A stretch of DNA of 64,000 bases, taken from contig CP136063.1 in NCBI GenBank assembly GCA_032622095.1, positions 26,662,987-26,726,986 of the forward strand, read 5' to 3'. This DNA is from Siphonodentalium dalli. Lineage: Eukaryota; Mollusca; Scaphopoda; Gadilida; Siphonodentaliidae. Positions 11,495-21,690 of the stretch are shown piece after piece (within the stretch, counting starts at the first letter, position 1; each line of letters begins with the position of its first letter). A program made the position numbers and the translations under genes. Under the pieces are notes generated by a model. That model ran no database searches and was not told the origin of the DNA. It saw only the letters and a list, made by a program, of their open reading frames with translations.

Positions 11495-13109
11495 AATAAG
11501 AGTAGCAACATTACAAACTTTTTTGTATTTGAGATGTTGTGGAAATATTTTGGGTATTGTAGTAATTTAGAACATAAACATAACCATTTGATTGAGTTTC
11601 ATTACTTAGAATTGGTCTAAGTTAGAAAAATTGACTTTGAAAAAATTTCAGTTTTAAGACATGACAAATTCATATTTCGAGAAATGCTCCAAAGTCGAAC
11701 CCATGACATACAACACACCAGGATTCACTCAGTTAGGTAATAGTGTGTCCTTGCCTTACTGAAGGTTTTGTGCTGCTGAAATATGATGAAATTTATGGAA
11801 TTAATTGTCAGGAATGACTGTGCCATCAGGGGAAAGTGGCGGACAACATGAAAAATCAAAAGAAAATTGCAACATTTTGCGATGAATGTATATATATATG
11901 AAATGCAGCCTGCAGAATGACACAGCATGATGCAGCTAACTTATATGATTATAATTCGAAAAAGGACCATAACTCTAGCAAAAATGGGCGGATTGTACCC
12001 ATATTCCAACTTTACCTGTATTTCGAGCTGATAAACGCATATTACAAATTTTGTTCAGATATGATCACCCAAATTGAAGTTATCATCCGGAAACCAGAAA
12101 TTGACACGATTCCAAGTCGAAAAAGGGTCACAACTCTCGCAAACATTTGCGGAGAAAACCCATATTCGAACTTGACCTGTATTTTGATCTGATAAACTCA
12201 TCTATGAAATTTGCTGTTGATCTAATAACCGAAACTGAAGTTATCATCCGGAAACCATTTCCGGACGCACGCACACATGGACGGACATACGACACCGGCT
12301 ATTTTAATAGTCCCCCCGGATAAAATATTTGGGGGATATATATAAGTTATACTTTTGTCTGTAACACTGCACTGCATAACATGCATATGAATGCTATCAC
12401 AATACACTTTCATCTAACACCTGTTTTTGACCAGGTACTCAGCCTCAGGTAACTAGTAAAACTGATGACGGCAATGACAATAATTTATAAGTTGTGTCGA
12501 AGACAATGGGAACAAGGTCGTGGCACTCCGAATATACGTATTCAATGTTTAGCTTCACCTACCACAAAATAAACAAGTGAAATATGTTCTTCGTATAGCT
12601 TTTGCTTCGTAAAAAGCGTTTTGTTCGCGAAAACGTGCTTCAGATCTGGATCTAAAGCGGAAGTGAGAACTAAAACGAACTATTCAGTGAAACGAACCCT
12701 TGTCTATTTATAGCTACTATAAAATTTGGTTCGCCATTAACTTTTACCGGGCAGAAAAGCGGTTGGCCGATGAGAGCGCAGCAGGTAAATCATTTTTTTT
12801 TCTGTCTCAAACATTACTTGTTACCCACGAGCACTGCATTGAACCCCAATTACTTGTCCGCGTAATTTTCGAAAAATTCTTTTATCATGTTCTAATTGAT
12901 GCCGGTTATTTATTTGAGCACTAAATGATAGCTTATTTATTCGGATTTCGTTTTATCGCGAAATCCAGAAATATCTATAAAGATCGAGTGTCATGTGATT
13001 CCATAGATTGCAACACCCCGCTCCGGTTCCATGGTCGGGACGCCTTTTTTTAATACCGGAAGTCAGCTTACGAGCGACATCTCGGGGGAATTAATGTCTC
13101 TAATAAGAG
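11495..13109. mobile_element. 1.6-kb segment absent from copy 2, flanked by TAATAAGAG
   Basis: Copy 1 and copy 2 align up to 11494 and again from about 13110. Copy 2 passes directly through (TTTTTAATAGACGCTC at 51316-51331). In copy 1 the extra segment is bracketed by the 9-bp direct repeat TAATAAGAG (11494-11502 and 13101-13109). This is either an insertion in copy 1 with a target-site duplication or a microhomology deletion in copy 2. I see no terminal inverted repeats. It contains a copy of the interspersed CATAACTC-type repeat (11940-12330). Confidence 0.6.
11940..12335 (+). repeat. Interspersed repeat (ATCCGGAAACC / GGACGGAC tail), two units
   Basis: Two consecutive units contain a CATAACTCTAGCAAAAATGG-type block, ACCCATATTC, a TTTACCTGTATTTCGAGC-type block and TTATCATCCGGAAACC. 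They end in an ACGCACGCACAC, GGACGGAC tail and a CCCCCC-GGATA stretch. Related units lie at 20690-21030, 21551-21690 and 59215-59580. I recognise this type from molluscan genomic sequence. It is non-coding. Confidence 0.7.
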
Positions 13110-13125
13110 ACGCTCAGTGACTCAC

Positions 13126-13318
13126 CATTTTCTTATGCGATTTTCATCTCTTCGCCATCCAAGTTCTGGATCGTTTGGTGGTCTCACACCATGGTAATTT
13201 TGTGGTAATTCCGGCTCGTGCATGTACGCTCCCGTTGTCAAATTTAAAGTGTCTTCTGCTGACGAATCAGACGAGGAACAATCAGATCGCAAAAAATGTT
13301 TCTGTCAGTGTCAGCCAT
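13126..13318 (-). pseudogene. P2X7-like gene, 5' exon (copy 1), frame-disrupted
   Basis: The minus-strand exon ends AAAATG followed by the donor GTGAGT (exon end 13126). Its last 50-odd codons read a Ser/Asp-rich stretch (SSSDSSAED), TTGAYMHEPELPQNYHG, RPPNDPELGW and RRDENRIRKW. Splicing to 9628 creates RKW-CSCGLC, the W-C-x-CG-x-C entry to the ballast domain seen in this family. The nearest plausible start, an ATG at 13316-13318, is out of frame with the rest by one base at a T-run, so the true start is unresolved. The same layout is in copy 2. Confidence 0.62.
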
Positions 13319-13533
13319 TCTGTGGGAAATACCCAAGGTCCTTTAATACGTCACACGCTTTCTCGCAAATAACTGTTTCCGTCAAAATAGATAATGAAGT
13401 GAGGCATCAGGCTATCATCCAGACACACACAGTCGTAAACACTCGTATCTTTCAGACAGCGGGGGATTGTTTTCTTAAATAAGTGTGCATAACTTGATAC
13501 CAATATGAATAAATGAACATATATTGAGAATTT

Positions 13534-13547
13534 TCGCGACGGCGACT
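13534..13547 (-). repeat. Right terminal inverted repeat of TTAA element
   Basis: TCGCGACGGCGACT followed by TTAA. Identical in copy 2 at 51701-51714, also followed by TTAA. Confidence 0.8.
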
Positions 13548-13551
13548 TTAA

Positions 13552-14820
13552 CACATACAAGCGGGATAGTTAACTTCGATAAAATATCATATTTGAAGGC
13601 GTTTCAAGGAACGAACTCCATTCGTACCAGAAAATCGCAATAAATGTGTACCAGGTATCTGACTAATATCGACAAGACCCGGTGGTAAATGGCCTAAGAA
13701 AGGTGTAGTTTGTTGTTCTATCGGAAGATTGTCAACAAACTGATATGCTGTAACTGACAAGCGGTCGATGAATAAATACCAGCATTTATTACGGTGACTG
13801 CTGCAAATGTCGGAGCGCACAGTAACTGAATAGCAATGTGGAAGCTTTCTTTCTCTTTGGGATAATGTTTACAAACACTCCACATGAATGCTATAACTTT
13901 CATTGGATATATACCATTAGCGATCAACCGTGATATTTGGAAAAGAAACTTTTATGGCACGTATAATTCAGTGTGTGGATATCTATAGGCCATGCCGCTC
14001 CTGGCAAAAGTTCAGGATATATTATTATGTTTTTGTATTATGTATTTAATTTATTTGTGCAAATAAACAATCCAATCCAATCCGTTGTGAGAGATCCATT
14101 GCCAGGATGGACTCAGTATTTGTTATGAAAATAGTTTTGTATATAGACGGGCATCTCTTCAGGGCTGTCCGAATGATAATTGGGATATTTTCAAGCAGAA
14201 ACGGTCAAAATGTGAAGCATATCATTCGCATCTTTGACACGCATTATCCGCCCTCTGTGACTGATAATTATGTTTCAAACGAACTACCTAACGTCAAAAA
14301 AGTGTCTACTTTTTATTGTTAGTATATTACCCTCTGCGAAGGTATTGGGTCACATTATAACCTTTTTTAAAAATCTTGATAAAACTAAGTTTGAACCAGA
14401 GATGCCGATTGAGACCATGTCCAGTCATCCTGTGAATACCCACGTGATGACAATAGTATATTATGTACGTGCACTAACCGAAGTTCCATTCAAGTCTAAC
14501 TCCAGAACTCTGATGTCTGGGATTGAATTTCTGACATGTGTTTTCATTCGTATGGTCCAATCTGGAAGTATATAACATAGAATGCGTACAACCAGAGTTG
14601 GGTTCATAAATATACATTTCCGATAATTTACAGCGACATTTCGAGTTTAACCCTTTCTTATCAGATATATTCCCCCATTGCGTAATACAAGTATACATTG
14701 TAGTGGTATACATGTGTATTATTTATCTGAAGGGATTGTCATGAACAATAAGCAGACGACATATAACACAAGTACAGAAGGAGAAATGTTCAAATAATAA
14801 GTTCAACAAACGACTTTGAA
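13552..14820. other. Gene-free spacer with a possible retroelement 3' tail
   Basis: No convincing exon is seen. Around 14030-14092 a T-rich stretch, GTGCAAATAAACAATCC and a short AATCC repeat look like the polyadenylation region and microsatellite tail of a LINE or SINE on the plus strand. Positions 13920-13985 resemble 271-345. Confidence 0.4.
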
Positions 14821-15708
14821 CTTATTAACTGAATATTGCCTAAAGGATCTGCTCGACAATGAGTATTAACTGAATATTTCCCGAAGGATCTGCTCGGCAA
14901 TGGGTATTAACTGAATATTTCCCGAAGGATCTGCTCGGCAATGGGTATTAACTGAATATTTCCTAAAGGATCTGCTCGACAATGGGTATTAACTGAATAT
15001 TTCCCGAAGGATCTGCTCGGCAATGGGTATTAACTGAATATTTCCTAAAGGATCTGCTCGGCAATGGGTATTAACTGAATATTTCCTAAAGGATCTGCTC
15101 GACAATGAGTATTAACTGAATATTTCCCGAAGGATCTGCTCGGCAATGGGTATTAACTGAATATTTCCCGAAGGATCTGCTCGGCAATGGGTATGAACTG
15201 AATATTTCCTAAAGGATCTGCTCGACAATGGGTATTAACTGAATATTTCCCGAAGGATCTGCTCGGCAATGGGTATTAACTGAATATTTCCTAAAGGATC
15301 TGCTCGGCAATGGGTATTAACTGAATATTTCCTAAAGGATCTGCTCGACAATGAGTATTAACTGAATATTTCCCGAAGGATCTGCTCGGCAATGGGTATT
15401 AACTGAATATTTCCTAAAGGATCTGCTCGGCAATGGGTATTAACTGAATATTGCCTAAAGGATCTGCTCGACAATGAGTATTAACTGAATATTTCCCGAA
15501 GGATCTGCTCGGCAATGGGTATTAACTGAATATTTACCGAAGGATCTGCTCGGCAATGGGTATTAACTGAATATTTCCCGAAGGATCTGCTCGGCAATGG
15601 GTATTAACTGAATATTTCCCGAAGGATCTGCTCGACAATGAGTATTAACTGAATATTTCCTAAAGGATCTGCTCGCAAATGCGTATTAACTGAATATTTC
15701 CCGAAGGA
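14821..15708. repeat. 41-bp satellite array, about 21 copies
   Basis: The unit is 41 bp, starting TATTAACTGAATATTTCCCG and ending with a GGATCTGCTCGGCAATGGG block. Two linked subtypes alternate irregularly: CCCGAAG with GGCAATGGG, and CCTAAAG with GACAATGAG. Groups of units repeat in the same order, so multi-unit amplification is likely. The last unit is partial and runs into AT-rich sequence. It is non-coding. Confidence 0.96.
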
Positions 15709-16213
15709 ATATTAAATGCATATTAAAGTGATGTGAAACACTGCTTTGGTTTGAATGCTTTATTTTCTCATCCATTTTTACATGAGACAACTATTTACAC
15801 ACCGGTGGGGTGATCAAATAGAAATTGAGAATAATCTTGCTCAAAATAGTTATTTTTTACGAATATTAATCCAATTTGACAACTTACACCGTCATTCTTA
15901 TATATTAACTAAATGCAATTGAGCGTACTTCAGACGACGTTTTATATGGAATGTTATGGTCGATTTCGTTGAAACTTTCGGCGATGTTAGTAGACTGCTA
16001 TATTCCTCAGGTTGGCATAGCGCATGAGTACTAATTTATCATTGCACGCATCAGAACAAGTCCAATATGTCATTTAACTAAACGAATAGTTAAAGATTCC
16101 ACTTTACGGTACATTTTCAGCTTACTAGACAAAATAAAAATAAAAAAATCCTTGAAAACACCATCATTCGTATAGCACAAGAATCGCAAAAATAAATAAA
16201 AATCATCCACCAT
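15709..16213. other. AT-rich spacer with one member of a 3-copy dispersed repeat
   Basis: About 15915-16090 (GAGCGTACTTCAGACGA, GTTGGCATA, ATGAGTACTAATTTA, CAAGTCCAATATG) resembles 32655-32830 and 60945-61110. There is no gene. Confidence 0.55.
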
Positions 16214-16217
16214 TTAA

Positions 16218-16749
16218 AGATGTCTATCTCTTTGTAAACATGTATTATATAGTTACCGGGGTTTAACTATTAGATATGAATCGAAGACCCCTGTCCGGAA
16301 ACGCTTCTATCGATTTATATTGATTATATTTCGAATATGTCCTGGTCTAAAAACGTGTGGTTTTTAGCTGACGAACAGTAGTGGTTACTGTTAACACAGA
16401 CCAGAAATTTTATTGTGCAATTTTGTCACAAATAAACGTTAATTAGACTCTTTATCGCTTATAACTATATAATAAAAAATACAACAATACATTTGGGACA
16501 TTTGACGTTCGGAACGCAGCTAAGGGGACACCCTACTGATCTCTATGACTATGTTGTATCGCCTGAATGGTCTGTTCTTAAAATATAACAATAAAGTGAC
16601 CCATTAATCATCCCATTTTATAATAAAATATTCGAAATAAAATATTAATTTGTAGAAGCTTTTCCGGACAGGGATCATCAATTCATAGCTGTATGTTATA
16701 CCCGCACAACTATTTTAAAAAATGTTCACATGAAGAGATAATCCACCAT
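16218..16749 (+). mobile_element. TTAA MITE, copy 1 (532 bp)
   Basis: Flanked by TTAA (16214-16217 and 16750-16753). The ends are inverted repeats: TCTATCTCTTTG... on the left, and GAAGAGATAATCCACCAT on the right read in reverse. The inverted similarity continues through GTTAC/GTATAAC and the GATCCCTGTCCGGAAA block to about 120 bp. Internal landmarks are CCTGGTCTAAAAACGTG, TTTGTCACAAATAAACGTTA and CCTGAATGGTCTGTTCTTA. It has no ORF and depends on a transposase elsewhere. Compare copies at 21034 and 27737. Confidence 0.85.
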
Positions 16750-16786
16750 TTAACGTTGAAAATGAGAGAAACATGTCATAATCGAG

Positions 16787-17447
16787 AACGCTCTTTATAT
16801 ACCGCCTTCGGGCGACGGGAGCATGAACGCTCTTTATAATATACCGCCTTCGGGCAACGGGAGCATGAACGCTCTTTATAATATACCGCCTTTGGGCGAC
16901 GGGAGCATGAACGCTCTTTATAATATATCGCCTTTGGGCGATGGGAGCATGAACGCTCTTTATAATATACCGCCTTTGGGCGACGGGAGCATGGACGCTC
17001 TTTATAATATACCGCCTTTGTGCGACGTGAGCATGAACGCTCTTATAATATACCGCATTCCGGAGACTAGCATGAACGCTCTTTATAATATACCGCCTTT
17101 GTGCGACGGGAGCATGAACGCTCTTTATAATATACCGCATTCCGGAGACTATAGCATGAACGCTCTTTATAATATACCGCCTTTGGGCAATGGGAGCATG
17201 AACGCTCTTATAATATACCGCATTCGGGAGACGGGAGCATGACACTCTTTATAATATACCGCCATCGGGCGACGGGAGCATGAACGCTCTTATAATATAC
17301 CGCATTCGGGAGACGGGAGCATGAACACTCTTTATAATATACCGCCATCGGGCGACGGGAGAATGAACGCTCTTGATAATATACCGCATTCTGGAGACGG
17401 GAGCATGAACACTCTTTATAATATACCGCCTTTGGGAGACGGGAGCA
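16787..17447. repeat. 42-bp minisatellite, about 15.5 copies
   Basis: The unit is 42 bp (ACGCTCTTTATAATATACCG, then a TTTGGGCGACGGGAGCATGA block). Being a multiple of three, it keeps both strands open over long distances (minus-strand repeats of SVHAPVAQRRYIIK), but there is no sign of genuine translation. Some units lost 1 or 3 bp, which breaks the frames. The array is interrupted by a LINE fragment and resumes at 18555. Confidence 0.95.
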
Positions 17448-18554
17448 TCTGTAGTGTTACGTCGTAGGAACCAGTTCTGGCGTGTTACGACGGGTGTGGA
17501 GGCGCTAGACGTTTTCCTGTAGATACTCCTGGAATGATGTTGTAGAGTCCAGGCTATCTAAGAATTTCCCGTCCAGCTGGTTCCAATCGATCTTTGCTCT
17601 AATAAACACTGAATGTTTGTATTCTTCCGTGTTTATTGTTTGCGGGAGTTCGAAGCATCTTTCGTGGTTTCGTATGAGATGCTGAGGGAATTTGGATGTT
17701 TCGTATCCCTCCAGGTGTTTGTTTTTCTTACGAACTCGTTTTAGAGAGTAGTTTGCATACTTTTGTGGGGGAATGGCTGGGAAGGCCCCGTCCACTACTT
17801 TGTGCAAGAATGTCAACCTGTTGGTTTTCCTCCTGGTCTCGAGTGGTTGGAATTTTAGGTCAATTAGCATGTTTGTGACCGCACCCTCAAATCTGCTTCT
17901 ATAGTCTTTTTTGATAAAACGAGCTGCTCTTCTTTGGATTTTCTCAAGTTTATCGATGTTTCGTTTTTTGTATGGGTCCCATATTATATCTGCATATTCC
18001 ATACTTGATCTTACTAGTGATATGTAGCTTAGCTTGCGTAGGTCTTCTGAGCAGTGCTTAAGGTTTCGTTGGAGGAAGCTAAGGGTGTATGATGCTTTCC
18101 TCGAGATGTTGTTGATCTGGGAACTCCAATCCATGTTATTTGTGAGTGTCACTCCGAGGTACGGATGTTCGTTGACCTCTGCGAGTACCTCGTTGTTTAG
18201 TGTGTAGTAGTAGTTGGATTTTTTCTTGATTGATAGGATATGGCATTTCTTGGTGTTAAACTTCATCCCCCAGGTGTTGGCCCAATCGTTCAGTGTGTTT
18301 AAATCTTTCTGCCTTTTGAGGTGATCCTTAAACGATGATATTTCTTGGTATAGTAGGCAGTCGTCTGGTGACCGGGTGTTATCGCCCTCTATATTGACAG
18401 GTCCCTGGAGAAAAATACCAGATATACCAATATTTTCACAAGTCCAATTATGGGAAAAACACACATCTAAAATATTCCTCATAGATTCTCAAAATCATTC
18501 ATCTCAGTCACAATATATTTCAATGTCTTAATGGCATTAAAATTCCTTTCTTTT
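17448..18554 (-). mobile_element. 5'-truncated LINE inside the 42-bp minisatellite
   Basis: The 42-bp array stops at about 17447 and resumes at about 18555. The material between is a LINE 3' part on the minus strand: RT end, stop at 17505-17507, a roughly 55-bp 3' tail with no poly-A, and about 130 bp of unassigned AT-rich sequence at the 5' side. This is consistent with insertion into the array followed by divergence. Clear target-site duplications were not identified. Confidence 0.7.
17505..18482 (-). pseudogene. Non-LTR retrotransposon reverse transcriptase, C-terminal part (CR1/jockey-like)
   Basis: The open frame is 325 codons. RT homology starts around residue 28. The catalytic block reads SPDDCLLYQE, where an active RT of this kind has F/Y-A-D-D; the next conserved parts are NTLNDWANTWGMKFN, KKCHILSI, HPYLGVTLTNNMDWSS and EYADIIWDPY, then the thumb motif IDKLEKIQRRAARFI and RRKTNRLTFLHKVV. 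It ends near FLDSLDSTTSFQEYL, the usual C-terminus. The endonuclease and the fingers/palm N-terminal half are missing, so it cannot be active. The first 25 or so residues are probably flanking sequence. It is intact in frame over 300 codons, implying a fairly recent insertion or good luck. CR1, L2 or jockey clade cannot be decided by eye. Confidence 0.9.
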
Positions 18555-18702
18555 GATGGACGCTCTTTATAATATACCGCCGTCGGGCGACGGGAGCATG
18601 AACGCTCTTATAATATACCGCCTTTGGGCGACGGGAGCGTGAACGCTCTTTATAATATACCGCATTCGGGAGACGGGAGCATGGACGCTCTTTATAATAG
18701 AT
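18555..18702. repeat. 42-bp minisatellite, distal part
   Basis: About 3.5 further copies of the 42-bp unit seen at 16787-17447, on the far side of the LINE fragment. This supports one original array. Confidence 0.93.
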
Positions 18703-19189
18703 TATCGTGGAATTTTAGGAAAGTCGATATCTGACCATCAACACCAGTCCTGATTTAATTATTTCCTGTGGTAGATAACAGTGGATGGTTTTATCGTGTC
18801 AAATCGGACAGGGGTTCATTAAACCTCAAAATTTAAACAACGTGTGCGCATGCATTGACGGTTTAGTTAAACCGGTGTGTATTTTGGGCGTCTGTGGACA
18901 TACAGTGACCAGTTGATTGCCATGTATATTATGTTAGATGAACGCATGTAGTGAACCAATGCAGTTCCCCGGCGGACAAAAACAGACCGATAAAGTGGTT
19001 TTGACACACGCTCCATTAATATGAACCCGTGCACGCTGGCAAATATTCGTTGAGAAAAAGTTGCCACAGTCTGATTTCAAATAAGCCATAAAACAATAAC
19101 ATTAATGTAATGCGTTTTTCGTCTTCTTGGTGTGTGATATATTTTCCTCCTTCCGTTTGCTTGATACTAAAAGCAACGTGTAAACATAC

Positions 19190-19360
19190 CTGGGCACGCG
19201 GTCTCGTTACAGCCGACTGTTCGAGATACATTGCCATTACATGTCGCTCCGCCATTGGTGGGTGGTGGATTTGTGCATTGGCGTATCTGCGTTTTAAATC
19301 CCTCACCACATGTAACAGAACAGCTTCCGTTTTCAGCCCAATCTGTCCAACCACCGTCCA
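19190..19360 (-). CDS. TSP1 domain exon (last visible)
   Basis: Acceptor TTCTGATTTTCAG, 171 bp, donor GTATGT, phase 1-1. It encodes DGGWTDWAENGSCSVTCG, then FKTQIRQCTNPPPTNGG, ATCNGN and CNETACPG. Six cysteines, one W-x-x-W (C-mannosylation type) and a CSVTCG motif (O-fucosylation type) are present, which is a complete TSP1 repeat. It is closest in sequence to the exon at 28407-28577 (shared SCSVTCG, PPP-NGGA-CNG). Confidence 0.93.
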
Positions 19361-20689
19361 CTGAAAATCAGAAAGGGGTCACTATTAATGCAGGCGATAT
19401 TAAGATGATACCACATCGTACTTTAGATGTAGATGTTATTAGCTACAAAGTGATTGAGCCCAGATGAACATACATCCTGTTGTAGACGTTAGACGACTTA
19501 AATTGTGTTGGCATCTATTTTGTTTATTTATATTACAACCTGAGTTATTAGACAGACTACTTTTAGTTTACATTAGGCTAAAAAAGGTTTTGGTTCTCAG
19601 GCCGCACCACATTTAATAAAACGAGCCGCGGTAGGCGTTTTTATTTGGATGACAAAAAAACTTAAGAAAGAGTGTTCACGGAAATAAAGATACACTGTCT
19701 TTATAAAACAAATACATTTTGTGTGGATACATAAACACTAATTGTAATCCGCAGGCAAACAACGAGTGTGCACTTCAAGACAACTCCACGATTGGTAAGT
19801 GTATATATTTAGGAATTTGTGAACAGTAGTATTGGGTAACTTCGGAAAACTGTCATGTTTGCTATGGGTAAAATATTCTGTTCAAATTTTTTAAAACTCT
19901 TGCTTTAAGCGTCTATCATAAGCCAATATGTATGCATTCACGAATCCGGTGGACAAATAAGACTTTTTACTAACATTTACAGTATATATTTGACATGTTT
20001 GTATGGTTCCACATATAAGTATCGCTTTAACAATGACATCTCTGAAACCACACAAACATTAAAAACCTTTTTTGTGATAGTGGGGGAAGCCTCTGCATAA
20101 GAAATCTCACATTATGATCACATATATAGACGCATAGCTAACTAACTTTTATTTTACAGATATGACAATTGTGTCATGGTACAAAACCATTAGATTTTGA
20201 CAAAACCAAAAAAATAACACTTATATAAATTATTTGGACCTTTAATTCATATATATGGTAAACTCGATACCCAACATACTGGAGGACGTGGTCACGTTGT
20301 GCTTTCGTGCTCATTTTATTTCTAACGATTCTAAAATTGCCTTTACGGTAGGGGGTCTATACCTGTCATTATCGCATGTCAGCATCTGGTAGGCAAGAAA
20401 GTGTACCTCTTGTCTGGACTCAAGTGCCATTGGACATCCCCCTTTACTTACACATACTGGTTATGCAAATCATTCTTATATGGTATTTGCCAGCTATATA
20501 ACCAATTAATTATATTACAGACAGTTATGAACTCAAATTCGTATTTCAACCATATACCATTTTTAATTAGATAAAAGCTGACCTTTGTCTTCTGAAATTT
20601 GAACCATACCATATATCAAGAGATTCAGTTGAATTTAATAACAATCAGATAACTAAGTAAGTAAGTAAGTAAGTAAAGTTATCATCCGG
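19361..20689. other. Intron sequence without recognised features
   Basis: AT-rich intron of the TSP1 gene. I see no exon. A short TAAG microsatellite lies at about 20654-20676. Confidence 0.5.
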
Positions 20690-21030
20690 GAACCAAAATA
20701 ATCTGCACATATTAAGTCGACAAGGTTGAAGGACCATTATAAAAAAGGGGGACCAAACCCAAATTCGAACTTGACCTGTTTCTGCATGTGGTTAATCCAC
20801 ACACCAAAATTAAAAACAATCACAGTACAAAAACTAAAGTTATCATCCTGAAAGCAAAATAGTCAGCAAATTCTAAGTCGACAAGGGCTATAACTCCGGC
20901 AAACATGGGCGGACCGAACCCATATTCGATCTTGACCTGTATTTTGAGCTCATAAATTCAAATACCAAATTTGTTTTCGATCCGATAAACCAAAATAAAT
21001 TTATCATATGGATTGTAAGTAGAAAAGCCT
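20690..21030 (+). repeat. Interspersed ATCCGG/ACTCCGG repeat, two units
   Basis: Same family as 11940-12335: TTATCATCCGGGAACC, AAGTCGACAAGG, TAACTCCGGCAAACATGG, ACCCATATTCG and CTTGACCTGTATTTTGAGC. A third unit is interrupted by the MITE at 21034 and continues at 21551. Confidence 0.75.
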
Positions 21031-21033
21031 TAA

Positions 21034-21546
21034 AGGTGGATTATCTCTTTGTAAACATGTATTATATAGTTACCGGGGTATAAAATATTAGATCTGAATC
21101 GAAGACTCCTGTCCGGAAATCCTTCTATCGATTAATATTCTTTTTACTTCGAATATTTTCTGGTCTAAAAAGGTGTCGTTGTTTAGTTAACGAACAATAG
21201 TGGTTACCGTTACCAGAATTTTTATGGTGTATTTTTGTCACAAATAAACATTAATTATACTCATTATCGATTATAACTATGTAATAAAACAATACAACTA
21301 ATCAATCTGAGACATTTAACGTTCGGTACATAGCCTTAGGAACAGCCTAATGCTCTATATCGCTATATGGTATCACCCAAATGGTCTATTCTAAAAATAG
21401 ACAAATAAACGGTCCCAATAAAATATTCGAAATAAAATCAATATTAATTGATAGAAGCCTTTCCAGACAGGGGTCTTCAGTTCATATTTATTATTTTATA
21501 CCCACCCAACTATTTCAAATTTGTTATTTAAAGAGATAATCCATCT
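21034..21546 (+). mobile_element. TTAA MITE, copy 2 (513 bp), nested in interspersed repeat
   Basis: TTAA at 21030-21033 and 21547-21550. The ends AGGTGGATTATCTCTTTG and AAAGAGATAATCCATCT are inverted repeats. The flanks GTAGAAAAGCC and CTCCGGCAAAAATGGGCGG join into the uninterrupted interspersed repeat (compare AAGTCGACAAGG and ACTCCGGCAAACATGG at 20874-20908). The empty site is therefore visible, and TTAA is the duplicated target. Confidence 0.9.
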
Positions 21547-21550
21547 TTAA

Positions 21551-21690
21551 CTCCGGCAAAAATGGGCGGAACGAACCCATATTCGAACTTGACCTGTGTT
21601 TTGAGCTGATAAACTCACATACTAATTTTGGTTACGATCCAAAACTAAAGTTCTCATCCGGAAACTTTCTGCAAGAACGTCCACACTCAC
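21551..21690 (+). repeat. Interspersed repeat continued after the MITE
   Basis: CTCCGGCAAAAATGGGCGG, ACCCATATTCGAACTTGACC, TTTTGAGCTGATAAACTC and TCATCCGGAAAC, then a short CACACTCACGAGCG tail. Confidence 0.75.

Larger units (their letters stand above)
7403..13551. mobile_element. TTAA-flanked TIR DNA transposon, copy 1 (Kolobok/piggyBac-like)
   Basis: TTAA at 7403-7406 is followed by AGTCGCCGTCGCGA (7407-7420). The exact reverse complement TCGCGACGGCGACT lies at 13534-13547 and is followed by TTAA at 13548-13551. Perfect 14-bp terminal inverted repeats next to TTAA are the hallmark of Kolobok and piggyBac superfamily elements. The element is about 6.1 kb. I see no transposase. The only recognisable cargo is a minus-strand P2X7-tail-like gene remnant. 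The right end and TTAA recur in the copy at 48738-51718, supporting this as a true element end. The left end is seen only in this copy. The interior also holds GAGTCAGG-type tandem units in both orientations and a later insertion or indel at 11495-13109. Confidence 0.72.

Noticed and set aside
16715-17245. 176-codon minus-strand and 139-codon plus-strand ORFs
   Set aside because: Both are by-products of a 42-bp minisatellite whose period is divisible by three.
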